In this document: positions 24,278 to 38,372 of the stretch, one piece after another
Numbering within the stretch: the stretch's first letter is position 1
How the letters are laid out: every line of letters starts with the position of its first letter
Assembly: GCF_011397635.1 (NCBI RefSeq)
Contig: NC_064753.1
Coordinates: 31,396,322-31,460,321, forward strand
Source: Epinephelus fuscoguttatus
Lineage: Eukaryota; Chordata; Actinopteri; Perciformes; Serranidae
Direction of reading: 5' to 3'
Length of the DNA stretch: 64,000 nt
Translations under genes and position numbers: made by a program
Notes under the pieces: generated by a model
What the model was told of the DNA's origin: nothing
What the model saw: the letters and a program-made list of their open reading frames with translations, nothing else
Databases searched by the model: none

Positions 24278-25382
24278 GTGAGTGTCTTTTTTATGTTGTA
24301 ATAAATGTGTTAACCACCGAGAGGATACTCGGTATATCCCCATAAATAAGTAAACTTTAAACCCAGTTAGTTTAAAACATCAAAAAGCGGCATATTAGCG
24401 AAATTAGCTCCTTTTTCCCACCGTAACGTCGGTGGCGGCTAACGTTAGCTTGTGACAACGGGACTGCAGAACACGCCGCCACATGGGTGTAAAAAGTGCA
24501 GTTTCTCTTGTCACGTTTAAAAAGACTTAGTGGAGTAAATCTAAATGGTTTTCATTTCAGTGACTTTCTGTTAAATACCTCCAAAGATATAGTTGTCGCC
24601 GTTCACTCAAAGACCTGATAGATACTTTGATGTAGTGCCTGTTCACCTCTCCTGCGGCTAGAAAACCAGCACTTCAGTGTTTTATGACATACAGTTCTCA
24701 TGCTAATTATAATTATTGAACTTTAAAATGACTTGACATTGAACACCTTCAGTATGCGAAAGCGTGGCCATATTAAAACTTGCCTATACTGTAGGAAACA
24801 ACCTCAGGAGAATATGCTAGTTGCTCAATATTACTTAAACTTTCTTTGCTTGCTTTTAAAATCACAGTAATATTTAAGTACATATAAAAGCACTATCATA
24901 GTTTTCCTATACATTTACATCATTCCTAATTGTAGCCTATTTCATAATCAAGAATAAGCCATCAATAAAGTGTAAAGGTTTTGCCTTCAGTTACTATACT
25001 TGAATCTTTAAAAATATCTTTGGTTAAATCTGAAACTTGCAACACCTGCGAGAAGGTTTAAGAAATTTTCAGAACAATTTGACAGTAGTTTAAAGCAGAA
25101 AATCAGAATGGAAGTGTTTACAGCTAGCAGCAAGAAATGTTTAATCTGTTATTTTTGCTCAAAGAGGTGCCACTAAGCACGTAAAGACAGTGCAGGTTTT
25201 GTACGTGCCACATTTGTTTTGATGGTTATCTTCAATCTATTTAGAGTAAATGTTTACTAAGAATTTCTGTACGTTATCACATTCGACTTTGTTCTGTCTT
25301 TGTTGGGATCATTTACAACTGTATTAGAAGGTGGCCAAACTTGTAAATGTCTTTGTGTGTGCTCTGATTGGCGATGTCCATT

Positions 25383-25465
25383 AAGGCAAGGCAAGTTTAT
25401 TTATATTGCACAATTACAAAGTGCTCTACATGATCATCAAGACAAAGTACAAAGACAACATTTTA
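25383..25465. repeat. Fragment of a dispersed fish repeat (RPLP2 intron 1)
   Basis: GGCAAGTTTATTTATATTGC followed by CAAAGTGCTCTACA is the recurrent end of a dispersed fish retroelement, as I remember it. A related short fragment (TTTTATTTATATAGCATTTC) occurs near 28869. Neither is long enough to classify. Confidence 0.4.
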
Positions 25466-25555
25466 GTCGTGTTTAACGTCTTAACAGACATTAAAGAATA
25501 AGACTAGAACACATCTACTCAAAGTTTTAACTTTTCTGGTCATCGTTTTTTCAGG

Positions 25556-26846
25556 ATGCGTTACGTTGCTGCTTACCTGCTCGCTGCCCTCGGTGGCAAT
25601 GAGAACCCCGACGCCAAGGACATCAAGAAGATCCTGGAAAGTGTTGGCATTGAGGCCGATGACACACGCCTGGACAAGGTACAGAGCAGCTGGCACTTTG
25701 TTGTGTTTCTGGTGTTGTGGCAGCAGTTTGACTGGCGGCTTGTCATTGCCTCTGTGATATTTACAAATTTGATTTCTCTCAACAGGTCATCAGTGAGCTG
25801 TCAGGCAAGAATGTGGAGGAGGTGATCGCCACAGGTGAGTGTGCCCTTTTGTCAGTGTTTTTGTGCCTTTTGTGTAATGATAAATTTAGATTTTAGTTTG
25901 AAATCAGAACAGTTTCCTCACCGTATTAACTACAGACTAGAAATGCTTAATAACAGGAGTTCTGTGTAACAACAGGCAGAGGCAATAACTGTTAATTTCA
26001 CTTAGCCACAACATTAAAATAGATTGAGCACATTCTCACTTTGAGGCCAGGAAATGGCAGCATTTAAGCTATGTTAGAGTTTTACTACACGACTAAATTG
26101 CCAGATTATATCTAATAACATACTGTGTGTGACCTCTATCTTGTTTCTGGCTGCTGAGTGTCAATGTTATCACTTGTGCTTTATGTCTGCCAACTCGTGT
26201 CTCCTCAGGTTACGGTAAACTGGCCAGCATGCCAGCAGGCGGTGCCGTGGCCGTTGCCAGCTCTGCGGCTGCTGGCGCTGGCGGAGCTGCTGCCCCTGCA
26301 GGTGAGCTTTGCAGCTTAGCACCTTGTTTGTCAGCATCCATGACACTTGGCATACGGTGCCTTTGCCTTCACCTTGTATGTTAATATGATTACATGCAGC
26401 CAAGTCAGTTAGTCATCAGTAGTTTTTCCATTTAATTTAATTATGTAACTCTAATAAGTCATAAATTAAACCTGACACTGTACCTTGTGGTCATGTAGGT
26501 AATGTAATCAGTCATAGATTTTTTAAATTTGTGACATTAATGTGAGGGCTCAAAGGTGGGTCATTTTGGAGAAATAGAAGTAGCATATTTGTTAGGAACA
26601 GTACACGGCTTCACGTTTATAAAACCATTTGGCATGTAAACCCAACAGTAATTGAAGTTTCAGTGACTGCATGAAATACCTTCATGGCCTCATGAGCAAA
26701 GCTGTTATTAAATATGTTTTGGTGATTTGAGCAGGAAATAACATCAAGTGCCCTTTTTTTGTTTTGCAGCTGAGGAGAAGAAGGAAGAGAAGAAGGAGGA
26801 GTCTGAGGAGTCCGATGACGACATGGGATTCGGCCTGTTTGACTAA
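25556..26846 (+). CDS. rplp2: 60S acidic ribosomal protein P2 (four coding exons)
   Basis: Part of the ribosomal P-stalk (P0-(P1-P2)2), which recruits and activates elongation factors on the 60S subunit. Exons: 25556-25678, 25786-25834, 26209-26301 and 26770-26846, all GT-AG and in phase, giving 113 residues. The N-terminal dimerisation domain reads MRYVAAYLLAALGGNENPDA to VISELSGKNVEEVIATGYGKLASMP. An Ala/Gly-rich hinge (about 66-90) and an acidic tail follow, ending in the canonical SDDDMGFGLFD that binds eEF2. The ATG follows the acceptor by one base (exon start 25555). The stop is followed at once by a polyA signal. Upstream there is a TOP-like promoter. Confidence 0.97.
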
Positions 26847-26862
26847 ACTCTTTTCAAACATG

Positions 26863-26868
26863 AATAAA
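26863..26868 (+). terminator. rplp2: RPLP2 polyadenylation signal
   Basis: AATAAA 17 bases after the stop codon, fitting the very short 3' UTR of ribosomal protein mRNAs. Confidence 0.85.
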
Positions 26869-28348
26869 ATTTATACAAAACACCAAACTGTTTAAATTTT
26901 TTGTTTCATTGCAAAATGTCCTTCAAGTAACTCAAATGTTAGTGGTGTTTAGGAGGTTTGAGAAAGGTGTCACTGCTGAGGTAAAGCATGAGCTGCCTCC
27001 TGGAAAAAAAATATAAAGCAGCCACTTGTATCCTAAGGTTTTCAATTCAACAATAATAAATAATGGTAGAAACCTCAGGCAGAGCAACTGAGAAGGGATC
27101 CCTCTTCCAGGACGGACGGATGAGCAATAGATATCGCACAGAACAGATCAAGAATTAATTTGAAGTCATCCATATGAAAAAATGATATATGAAGCGAGAG
27201 AGACAAAGGAATTGAGGCACACCAAGAGAGATGGATGGAGAGATACAGGGCATATAATAGCTACTATAACATTAATTTTAGTATAATTAAAATAACTGTG
27301 GTAACGTATGTTGTAAGTATATATTAATATATGATAGTATATGTATGTGACAATAATAATCATGAGCTACCACCAATAGGTGCTGTAGGACACCAGAGCA
27401 ACTGCCAAACTATCAGCTGGTTATGGACTCATGAATTATGTAATAGAGCCCAGTGCTCAGCAGATGGCGCTGTTGTGTGTACTATACACAGGAGTAATGG
27501 AGACACTGTTAAAAACATCTTGAATTATACATGATAGATGCTGGCCTCTACAGCACACTGTGCAGGTGATCTGCCGGTATCTGGTTATGATAGGGATTCT
27601 TCAGATAAGTTACATCAGACACATTAAACACAAACTGATTTTCAACTAGACTGCACAATCACCATTTGTAGAAAGGAAATATATGTAGGTTTCACTACCA
27701 CAGCACCCACGAGCAAAATAATTTGGCATGTGATTACTTCCTAGTGAAATGAGATGATCTATAACAGGGCTGCTACTCGGCTGTTGCTGTGGCAACTCAT
27801 TGTGTTATGACAAATTCATATCAGCAGTCAACAGCACCAAGTATGACAACTTTAGATCTGAAAGTCTTGTGTGTGAGCTTCAAAAAATAGATTTTGTTTC
27901 AATCCTTTTTGGGATAAATAAGGTTTGAAATGTTGATGTGAAAAACTGACAGCTGTCCAACTTATCACTTTATCACTCAGTGAAATTTGTGAGGTTTGTA
28001 GTGTCAGCAGCAATCAGTGAAATCGATGAAGAGGAAAGACAAACCCTCACACAAGTTTTACAAATGTCAAACCAGGTCACTAAATATTTGTGAGTCCACA
28101 TCCTGAATGTCAGTTTTTTAACACCAGTAATTAATAGGCAAATCATTTCAATAGACATAGCGAAGTCTTCATAAACCCACTTCCTCCTCCGCAGATGAAG
28201 TGGGACCCAACCACACTTCACATGTGCATGTTGCTTGGATCTCCATAGCAACAACAGATCATTTATCGGACTTTCCATTGGTCTTTGTGCAGCGTGATTT
28301 CTTCTAAATGCCACTCCACCATAACTGAAGATTATTATCATTAGCCTA

Positions 28349-28384
<36 letters not shown>

Positions 28385-30086
28385 CCCATGGTGTGTTACA
28401 AAATCTGAATGACTAAAATAACCTTTAACGGCACACTCGCAGCTGTCATTACCCTTTGAGAGAATGTTGTGAATTTTTTTATTTTGTTTTTGTAAGAATA
28501 GTACTCACACCTCAGGCCTTGAATTAAAAAGATATCTAGTAAATGGGTCTTCAGGAAAATTAAAAAAATACATTTTTTCTATACTGTGTTAGTCACAGAT
28601 GTCTTTACAAATATAGGAAACTGACTTTCAGTTTATGTATTTATAATTTTTTGGTTTTGCTAACGTTCCCCAGACTCCCCCACACCAGGAACTAAAACCA
28701 CACACACACTCCTTCAAATGTCATACAGTTGTTTAGTCATATAGTGACCTCTGAGTACAGCAAGGAGCCAAAGTCCTGTCCCACATACAGTACGACCCCA
28801 CCAGTATTTGATTTAGGAATGTACAGTGTAAACAGAGTATCCAGATCACCTTAAAGTGGCAATGGGAATTTTATTTATATAGCATTTCATTTCACATAAA
28901 CTCAAAGTCCCTTACCTTGACAGACAATATGAAAGAAAACAAGAACATTGGAGGCATAAACAACGCAGATAAGAATACAGGATGAGTCATTGACAGTAAG
29001 ACAATCAAACCTCTGTGCTATCAAAAAAACAAGTGTGATTACATGAGTACACACACACAAACACACACACTCTTACGCAGGTTTGCTGGACCTGAAGTCA
29101 GCAGGCAGCTTGTTGGCATCACAGTGACTGAAGGCACCTTCACCAGAACTGGATCTAATTGTGGGTACAGCTGGAAAACCCCTGCCTGTCAACCTGAGAG
29201 TTCTGATCAGGTTGTCATCGAAAACTACATATTAACACAGGGCTCTTCAAGGGACTAAAATCCAGTATAAAAGCAGGACCCTATTATTTCAGGAGATACT
29301 GTCCTTTAGTTGATGGATACTTTGTCAGCAAAATAACCAATAAACACACCACCGTCGGTCACACAGAGAGGTGTGAACGTGAGGCTTTGGGTGCTCAGTG
29401 GCAGCTGCTCATTCTGCTCGGCTGGTAATCGTGCCACAGCTATAACAAACCTATCTGTGTTACAGTGTGAACTTTGAACGTGGCAACCAGCACAGTATGT
29501 CCCAGAAAGCCAATTAGTCATGTCCTGATGTGTGACTATAAGTGTTACTTCATCCCTAACTTTCTGAAGTTGTCTAATGAGCTGAGTCATGTCATGTGTT
29601 TCAAAGCTGAGTCATTAAATGGGCCGCTCTGTCTGAGTTTTTTATGTCAAAGCTCTGAGGATAGAGGATGTTGTGTGCTGTAGGTTGTTAGTCCTCTGCT
29701 CTGATATAAACTTGTGATTTAAGGGTATATAAACAAACTTGCTACATAACAATGTAAAAATACTTTGATACAACTTTTAAGATTTTTACTAACGTATAAC
29801 CAGCACGAAATACCTAACGTATCAAAAGTACAATTAGTCATTGTGCTGTAAAGCTTCTTTCAGATTGTTATATTACCTGAATATTTCTTATTAATGCAGG
29901 TTAAGCATTTTAATGTTGTAGCTGTCAAGGTGGGCCTACTTTAACTGCTTCATACGCTACTTGATGGTTATTATGTCATTCACCTACTGACTTGTGAATG
30001 ATGAACTTCAATCAACAGTAAGAAACTCAAGCTGTCAGATAAATCTAGTGGAGTCAAAGGGACAATATCTTCCCAAGTACAATGAC

Positions 30087-30664
30087 CAGAGGTGAAAGAA
30101 GTGCTTAAGTTACTTAAGTAAAAGTAGGAATACCACTGTGTAGAAATGTTCTGTTACAAGTGAAAGTCCTGTGCTCAAAATGTTACTTTAGTATTAGCGT
30201 TAAATATATTTAAACTATCAAAATTAACAGTACATTCAGAGTGAAGCATTTCATAACAATGTACAGTATATTGTACTGTCAGATTATTATTGATGCCTTA
30301 AATAATATCGACCAATTTATTTTTCACATGATATCATAAGGATATGAATTAAATGTTTAGATCACTTTAATGTTGCAGCTGGAAAAAAGGGAGCTTTATT
30401 AGTTGCTTTTATTTTGTATTAATAATCTGCAAATTAATGAAAGCTTTAAAGTCAATTTAGTGGCTTAAAGAGTGCAAAATTTCCCTCTACATGTTTTTGG
30501 GTAGAAGTTTAAAGTAGCAAAAATTGAATTATTTAAGTAAAGTTTACAGTTTACCACTGTATATAAGTGTGGTGAAATAGATGTAAAAAGTAGCATAAAA
30601 TAGAAATACTCAAGAAATCAAGAAAAACAGAATTGGTCTTTAGTAGAAGTACTTTCCAACACTG
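30087..30664. mobile_element. hAT-like miniature element
   Basis: The left end CAGAGGTGAAAGAAGTGCTT and the reverse complement of the right end, CAGTGTTGGAAAGTACTTCT, form imperfect terminal inverted repeats starting CAG. The interior is full of ACTTAAGTAAAAGTA-like motifs typical of a very common fish hAT-derived non-autonomous element, from memory. No transposase. I could not find a matching 8 bp target duplication, so the borders may be eroded. Confidence 0.65.
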
Positions 30665-30987
30665 CAAAAAAAATAAAAAAAAAAGGCCTCTGAAACTTAA
30701 TATCCTCCTGAAATCTGAAGGAAAAAAGGTTTAATTTTGAAATTTTTAAATATAATTTGATATACGTTATATAATGTAAATTATGTAATATACATTTAGA
30801 TTGAATATCAATATATTTAATATAAATTCATATAAACATATCACAACTATTTGTTTCTATACATATTCCTATATATATTTTATAACACCAATGTAAATCC
30901 TTTCCACAAAAAGTAGCTACATTACAGTACATTAAATTCACTTCTGAGAAATGTAATATTAAAGGTACTGTGTATGCTTTGATACGG

Positions 30988-31038
<51 letters not shown>

Positions 31039-31503
31039 CTGTAAACCAAATTTTTTTTTATATGAAAGATGAGACTATGACAGACTGTGAACAGTATTCA
31101 TATCAATCAGTTTAAAAATAGAATGAAAAAATACTTCTTTAATACCTACAAAGATGAGGAAAATGCTGAGTAGCCATATATACATATATATTATCATTAT
31201 TATCAACCCCATCCGCTTGTACGTGTGCACTGGTTATGTGAATGCCATCTGCATTCCTATAATCTGCACAACTAATTCAGGAATTCAGATAATATTTTGA
31301 ATATCTTTTGTACTTTATGTCTTGCATAATTTGTATAACAAACTTGAATAGTATTTTGTATGTCATTTGAATCTGAAAATTTGTACAATCTGTTAATTGT
31401 ACATATATTGTTTTGATGCGTATACTGAAGAATGTCATTCCGAGCCAGCAAATGCTTTGCAAATCTCTAAGCATCATTATCAGTGACCTATACCAATAAA
31501 TAT

Positions 31504-31917
31504 GGGAATTTAAAGTATGTGATTTCAGTAGCTTAATCATTTGTCAAAGTAGGCTATTGATATCAAAATACATGTCATGTGTCACTATTTTCAGTTTGTG
31601 GAAAAGCCCCTAGCAAATGTCTTGGCACAATTATCAGTAACTTGTTACCTTAAATATGGACATTTCAAAGTTGTGATTTCAATAGCTTACTCATTTATAA
31701 ATATACTGACGTCACATCACATGACATGTCTCCGTGACATCCTGTCGAAATTAGATGGTGAGGGAAAAAAGCCCATAGGCAGCCCGTAAGCATTTCACGT
31801 CTGTGAGTTTGTAAAATTAGTTATAAAAATGTAAGAAATCATGGTTATGAATGATATATTTCCTTACCTGCGCACATTTCAAGGTTGTGATGTCAATAGC
31901 CTGCTCATTTTTTGGCA
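31504..31917. repeat. Three diverged direct repeats upstream of FTH1
   Basis: The core ATTTCAAAGTTGTGATTTCA followed by ATAGCTTACTCATTT (best in the copy at 31660-31699) recurs in changed form at 31504-31544 and 31874-31917. Copies 1 and 2 share more upstream sequence (AGCAAAT, then ATTATCAGTRAC). The spacing is about 160 and 210 bp. Origin unknown. Confidence 0.65.
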
Positions 31918-32055
31918 AACACTTTTAAAATCTTAATAATACAGTTAAGACTGTTATAAACAGAAAAACAATATCCTCATGAAGAACAGACACAATATAT
32001 TTCCTTAAAACTTTTATTACTTTTCTCCTCTTCTGTGTGTTTGCTGCAGAAACAG

Positions 32056-32160
32056 TATAAATACACCACTGTAGATCCGCTCGTGCTGCAGCCTCCATGC
32101 CCCTCCCACTTCCTGTGACGTCACCGTCTATACCAACTGTCTGCTCAGGCCGAGTGCGCA
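32056..32160 (+). promoter_or_regulatory. fth1: FTH1 promoter
   Basis: A palindromic CRE, TGACGTCA (32116-32123), preceded by the ETS-like CTTCC (32109-32113), lies just before a TATA-like CTATACC (32128-32134). A start about 30 bases on, near 32160, puts the iron-responsive element about 30 nt from the cap, as its function requires. A better TATAAATA occurs at 32056-32063, but a start set by it would leave the element about 100 nt from the cap, so I favour the downstream one. Confidence 0.6.
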
Positions 32161-32190
32161 CACAGTCGATTCCAGTTAGCGGACAGTGAA

Positions 32191-32228
32191 GGTTACCTGC
32201 TTCAACAGTGCTTGAACGGCAACCTTTC
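32191..32228 (+). promoter_or_regulatory. fth1: Iron-responsive element in FTH1 5' UTR
   Basis: The sequence CTGCTTCAACAGTGCTTGAA shows the CAGUGC loop (32206-32211), a perfect five-pair upper stem (UUCAA/UUGAA) and the bulged C at 32200. The lower stem is GGUU...AACC, with the UGC/C internal bulge typical of ferritin elements. When iron is low, IRP1/IRP2 bind it and block translation of ferritin H mRNA. It lies in untranslated exon 1, which ends at 32439 (donor GTAAGT). Confidence 0.95.
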
Positions 32229-33703
32229 TACTGTCTTTAGACCCTAATAATCGCTCTGATCATTCACGCCATCAATCGATAACAACCAAAATCGAAATTT
32301 AATTATTTTTAAAACATCAGCTCGCTAAGTTATCCCAAACACGTTTAGCTTGCTAACTAGCTAACTGTTTTTGCTAACGGCGCAAGGCACTCGGACAGCT
32401 TTTCGACCTCCTCACGACGAGACCTGCGACTGAGATTTGGTAAGTACAAGTGTGTGTGTTGTGTATGTTTGGTTTTAGCTGACCTACACCGACGACTACA
32501 TTAACGTTAGTGTGTGTTTAGCAGACGTTAGGTAGCACTGAGGCGGTTGTTTATCTTCTTGCCGCCGCCGCCAGCTCGGCCTGGGCGCAGTTGGCTCTGC
32601 GCCTTCTGCGTAATGTTTTCAGTGCCAAGCATGGCACACAAACACTGGACATACCAGACAAAACAGTACTTTGTTTGCGTATTTTAACAGATGTGACTTT
32701 GAAATCGTCTCATGTACTTTAATGGAGTGTGTGACGTAGCAATAAATCCAATTGGACCTGGTAATGATTTATTTTCCCCTGAATTTCTGGCCCTTGTTAG
32801 CTTTTACGTCCGTGGCAAGATTTGCCTTTATATAAGAAGGTGTATGTGTGCCAAACCCAGTGATACGGAGGAAATGAATAGGTCTGGCACAGTTTGCTAT
32901 GTAATGATACCTCTGCTAAAGTTAGGGCCCGTCCATTGTCATTGTTGCGTAACGATAGCCTGCATACTTTGTGCTGTTTTGATCATTGCTTCACCACAAC
33001 AGGTGTTCCGCAATGAGGACAATAATATTTTTTATTTATCATCAACCAACTCATTCTATTGTTTTTTTGTTTCTTTTCTTGACAGATCATGAAAGTTGCT
33101 CTATGGTTTTAATATCTGAAGTTAAACGTACAAATAAGAAAACATCCATTGAGACAGATTTTTTTTTGCCAAAGTAAAGATCATTTTCACACCAAAGAAA
33201 GTCGCATTCGCCGCAATGTCCAGTGTAAAGTGATAGATATCACATAGAAAATGATAAGTATAGGCAGGGCAATATTAGGATAAGATGCTGTTAAGCTATT
33301 GCGATGAGGGCTCCAACATATGATGATTTTCTTCATCAATTCAACGGATTTAGTCTTGTCTTAGGTTGTTTTTATTTATTGTTTAGTTTGTAAAACATCA
33401 CAAAATATTGCCCTTCACAGTGCCCCAGAGCCTAAGGCGATGTCTTCAGATGTTTTCTGTCTGACCACCAGTCCAATTTTCAGTTTACAACAGTATTAAA
33501 TAGAGGAAAGCAGCAAAACTTCACATATGAGAAGCTTTAATAACGCAATAATTATCAAAACATAGATTCATTTTCTGTTTATTCGACTGATTTAATATTC
33601 GCCTAATCAATTCAGGTCAACTTGTGATATAAATTGTAGTACACAGACATTATGCTACACATGTACGTTGTGTCATTTTGAGTCGAGTTAGTTTGCCAAC
33701 TAA

Positions 33704-36052
<2,349 letters not shown>

Positions 36053-36351
36053 ATCCGTCCGGATCACATTTCCTAAAGCTTTCTATATATGTATATTTGT
36101 ATCTTGCTTTCAAATGTTTTCCAAATATCAAGCCATCTGCATGGTACTGGCTCGACATTTAAACCTATATTACTCATGTGGTTATTGCCATTCCCTCCAC
36201 ATCATAGCTCAATAGTCCCCTGATCCCAGAGCTGTGAGCTATTCCACTCAAAGCCCACTCTTGTATCTTGCACTTCTCTGTCTACTGTCAGCTATGCCTA
36301 CATCATAACTATGTACTTGCTGTTTTATGCCAGTAGCTGTTAATCAAACTC

Positions 36352-36357
36352 AATAAA
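36352..36357 (+). terminator. fth1: FTH1 polyadenylation signal
   Basis: AATAAA in CTCAATAAAACG, 300 bases after the stop. No better signal precedes it. Confidence 0.8.
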
Positions 36358-36379
36358 ACGAACCCTCTGGATTCTGATC

Positions 36380-38180
36380 CTTCTCAGTTTTTTAATGTTG
36401 TCACAGTGGTTTGAGTTAAGCTCTGTATATGAAAAACATGAAACCTACCCACTGATGATAGTGGGTAAAAATGGTTGATACTAATTTCACTTCCACTTTC
36501 AGAGAAAACAAAGCCAGACAGTCAGGTGAGTAAAATTTCAGTGGGCAAAGTTAGAACTCCTATTGAGCCTTAAAATGTAGGATCAGCTATTGTATTTAAA
36601 CCAATAGACAGCAAAACGTTCTGGTAGTTGAGGGAAACTCAGGTTATCGAGAAAATAATAATGTTTACCTGAATGTGGAGACTGTAATTACTGTTCCTCC
36701 GAGCCTGTGGGCTCTGGAAAATATACACCAAACATCCAAAATAAGCAGCTTGAGGTGAAACTAATTATGATCATCTGCAGTTTGTGTCTTATAGCTTTAG
36801 CAGAGTGTCACTGGGCTTTTTTGTGCCAGTACTTTAAAAATGTTTACTGACATCAATTGTACCTGTTTACATGTTAACTGCATATTGTGTACACTTTATT
36901 GTTGGAACAATGTTTATGATGCACTCTTGGTCAGGTTGGTCTTGAAAAAGAAATCTTAATCTTGTTTTATTTGGTTAAATGAATAGATAAATAAATACGT
37001 TTACCGGTATATAAGAATTACACTATGTAAGTTGATTGTTTGGACAGTCGAGGGATTATAAAAAAGTCGCGCAATCAGGGGATTTCCAACTCAGAAACCC
37101 AACTTTTTGACAGGAACTGTAAAAAAATATTCGTGCATAGACGTGCGTCACCATGAGTTCCCCTCTTATGTAATCATCAGACATCTATTTTCTTGTAGGG
37201 ATTCAGACTGTTGGTGCCTATGGTTGGTGAAGTAGAATTAACAACCAACAGCACTGATAGCAAAACTGTTAGAATGTGTTTTGACATGGTTTTAAAAAGT
37301 ACATGATCAACAATTGATTTTTAAAAACAAAAAGCAACACAAATTTTATATGCCAAGAAAATGTGTCTTTATGTTGAGTGAATGTCATCTGTGTTACACA
37401 TGATTTGGGAATTTTGGCAAACTTCACTGTAAAACTAAAGTATGTTGGGTTTTACCTGAAAGACAGATGTTTTTAATATTTAATACCCTTTCACGGTTAA
37501 AAATTGTGCCAAGAGAAGTACAAAGATAACATAAATGTAGCCCAGGGAGACTCCATTTGCTTTGCCCGGGGGCCACTTTTGCAAAATGACAGTTGGCCCG
37601 GAGCGAGACGCAGCAGCCCCGCAGAGGTCAGGTGTATGCAGGAGTGTTTCTAGGAATTGAGGTCATTCAGGGCTCAGACAAAACCTCTGTCAGGGGTCTA
37701 GGGGATCCTCTCTTGGCACTAAAACAAATCCTAGTGTGCATTAATTTATTTTCATGGTGAAATACAAAATGGTTGGGGGACCTGGCACCCTATTGGGTCC
37801 TATAGTATTACTGATGTAGCACCCTTTTTTTTGGAATCAGCAATAATATAGTGGAATTAAAATAGGTTGAAAGTACCACAAAAAAATAAACAGTATCAGT
37901 CATCGGTGGTTACTGTGTGCATTTGTCTTGCTGTATGTTGCTACAGGATAAAGGAGAGAAGACAAGTCGGTGGTAAATGGACTGCACTTCTGTACACTCA
38001 AAACGCTTTTATACTACGTCACATTCAACAACTGGTGGCCGAGGTTACCACACATGGTGCCACCTGCTACTCAGTAAGCATTCACACACACTCACACACC
38101 AATGGAACAGCCATCAGGAGCAATATGAGGTTCAGCCTCTCGCCCAGCACACACTTGACACTCCTTGAACACCACACTAC
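36380..38180. other. Gene-free region between FTH1 and MCEE 3' end
   Basis: Nothing supportable as a gene. A GC-richer stretch at about 37540-37700 looks like a degraded dispersed repeat but cannot be classified. The frame at 37867-38253 has no recognisable homology. Confidence 0.4.
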
Positions 38181-38182
38181 AG

Positions 38183-38188
38183 TTTATT
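38183..38188 (-). terminator. mcee: Candidate MCEE polyadenylation signal
   Basis: AATAAA on the minus strand, 185 bases after the MCEE stop codon. Confidence 0.5.
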
Positions 38189-38372
38189 CCCAACACAACA
38201 GGAAAGTCAAGAGCAGATCTGCGGGAACAACTCTGAGGCACATTTCAAAATGAGAAGATCACAAACCTAAATGCCGTGAAGACAAATATTACAAAATCAA
38301 CATTTGTTTTCAAACTGTGGAATATATAAATGTGAATTAACAGCTCCCACAATCGGTGTCAGACTGAGGTGT

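Larger units (their letters stand above)
26885..32050. other. Gene-free region between RPLP2 and FTH1
   Basis: No gene supported; all frames are short and unlike known families. It holds an (ATT)n microsatellite (about 28350-28384), short (CA)n/(GT)n tracts (29050-29070, 30987-31038), a hAT-like miniature element (30087-30664) and three diverged direct repeats (31504-31917). Confidence 0.45.

Noticed and set aside
28350-28384. Short tandem repeats considered as a CRISPR-like or structured array
   Set aside because: They are plain (ATT)n microsatellite in a vertebrate genome, with no spacers.
32056-32063. TATAAATA as the FTH1 core promoter
   Set aside because: A start set by it would leave the iron-responsive element about 100 nt from the cap, too far for strong repression; the CTATACC at 32128 fits better. 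Minor use cannot be excluded.
36999-37700. Possible pseudogene or GC-rich regulatory island between FTH1 and MCEE
   Set aside because: No frame or motif could be tied to a known gene, and the GC-rich patch looks like a degraded repeat.
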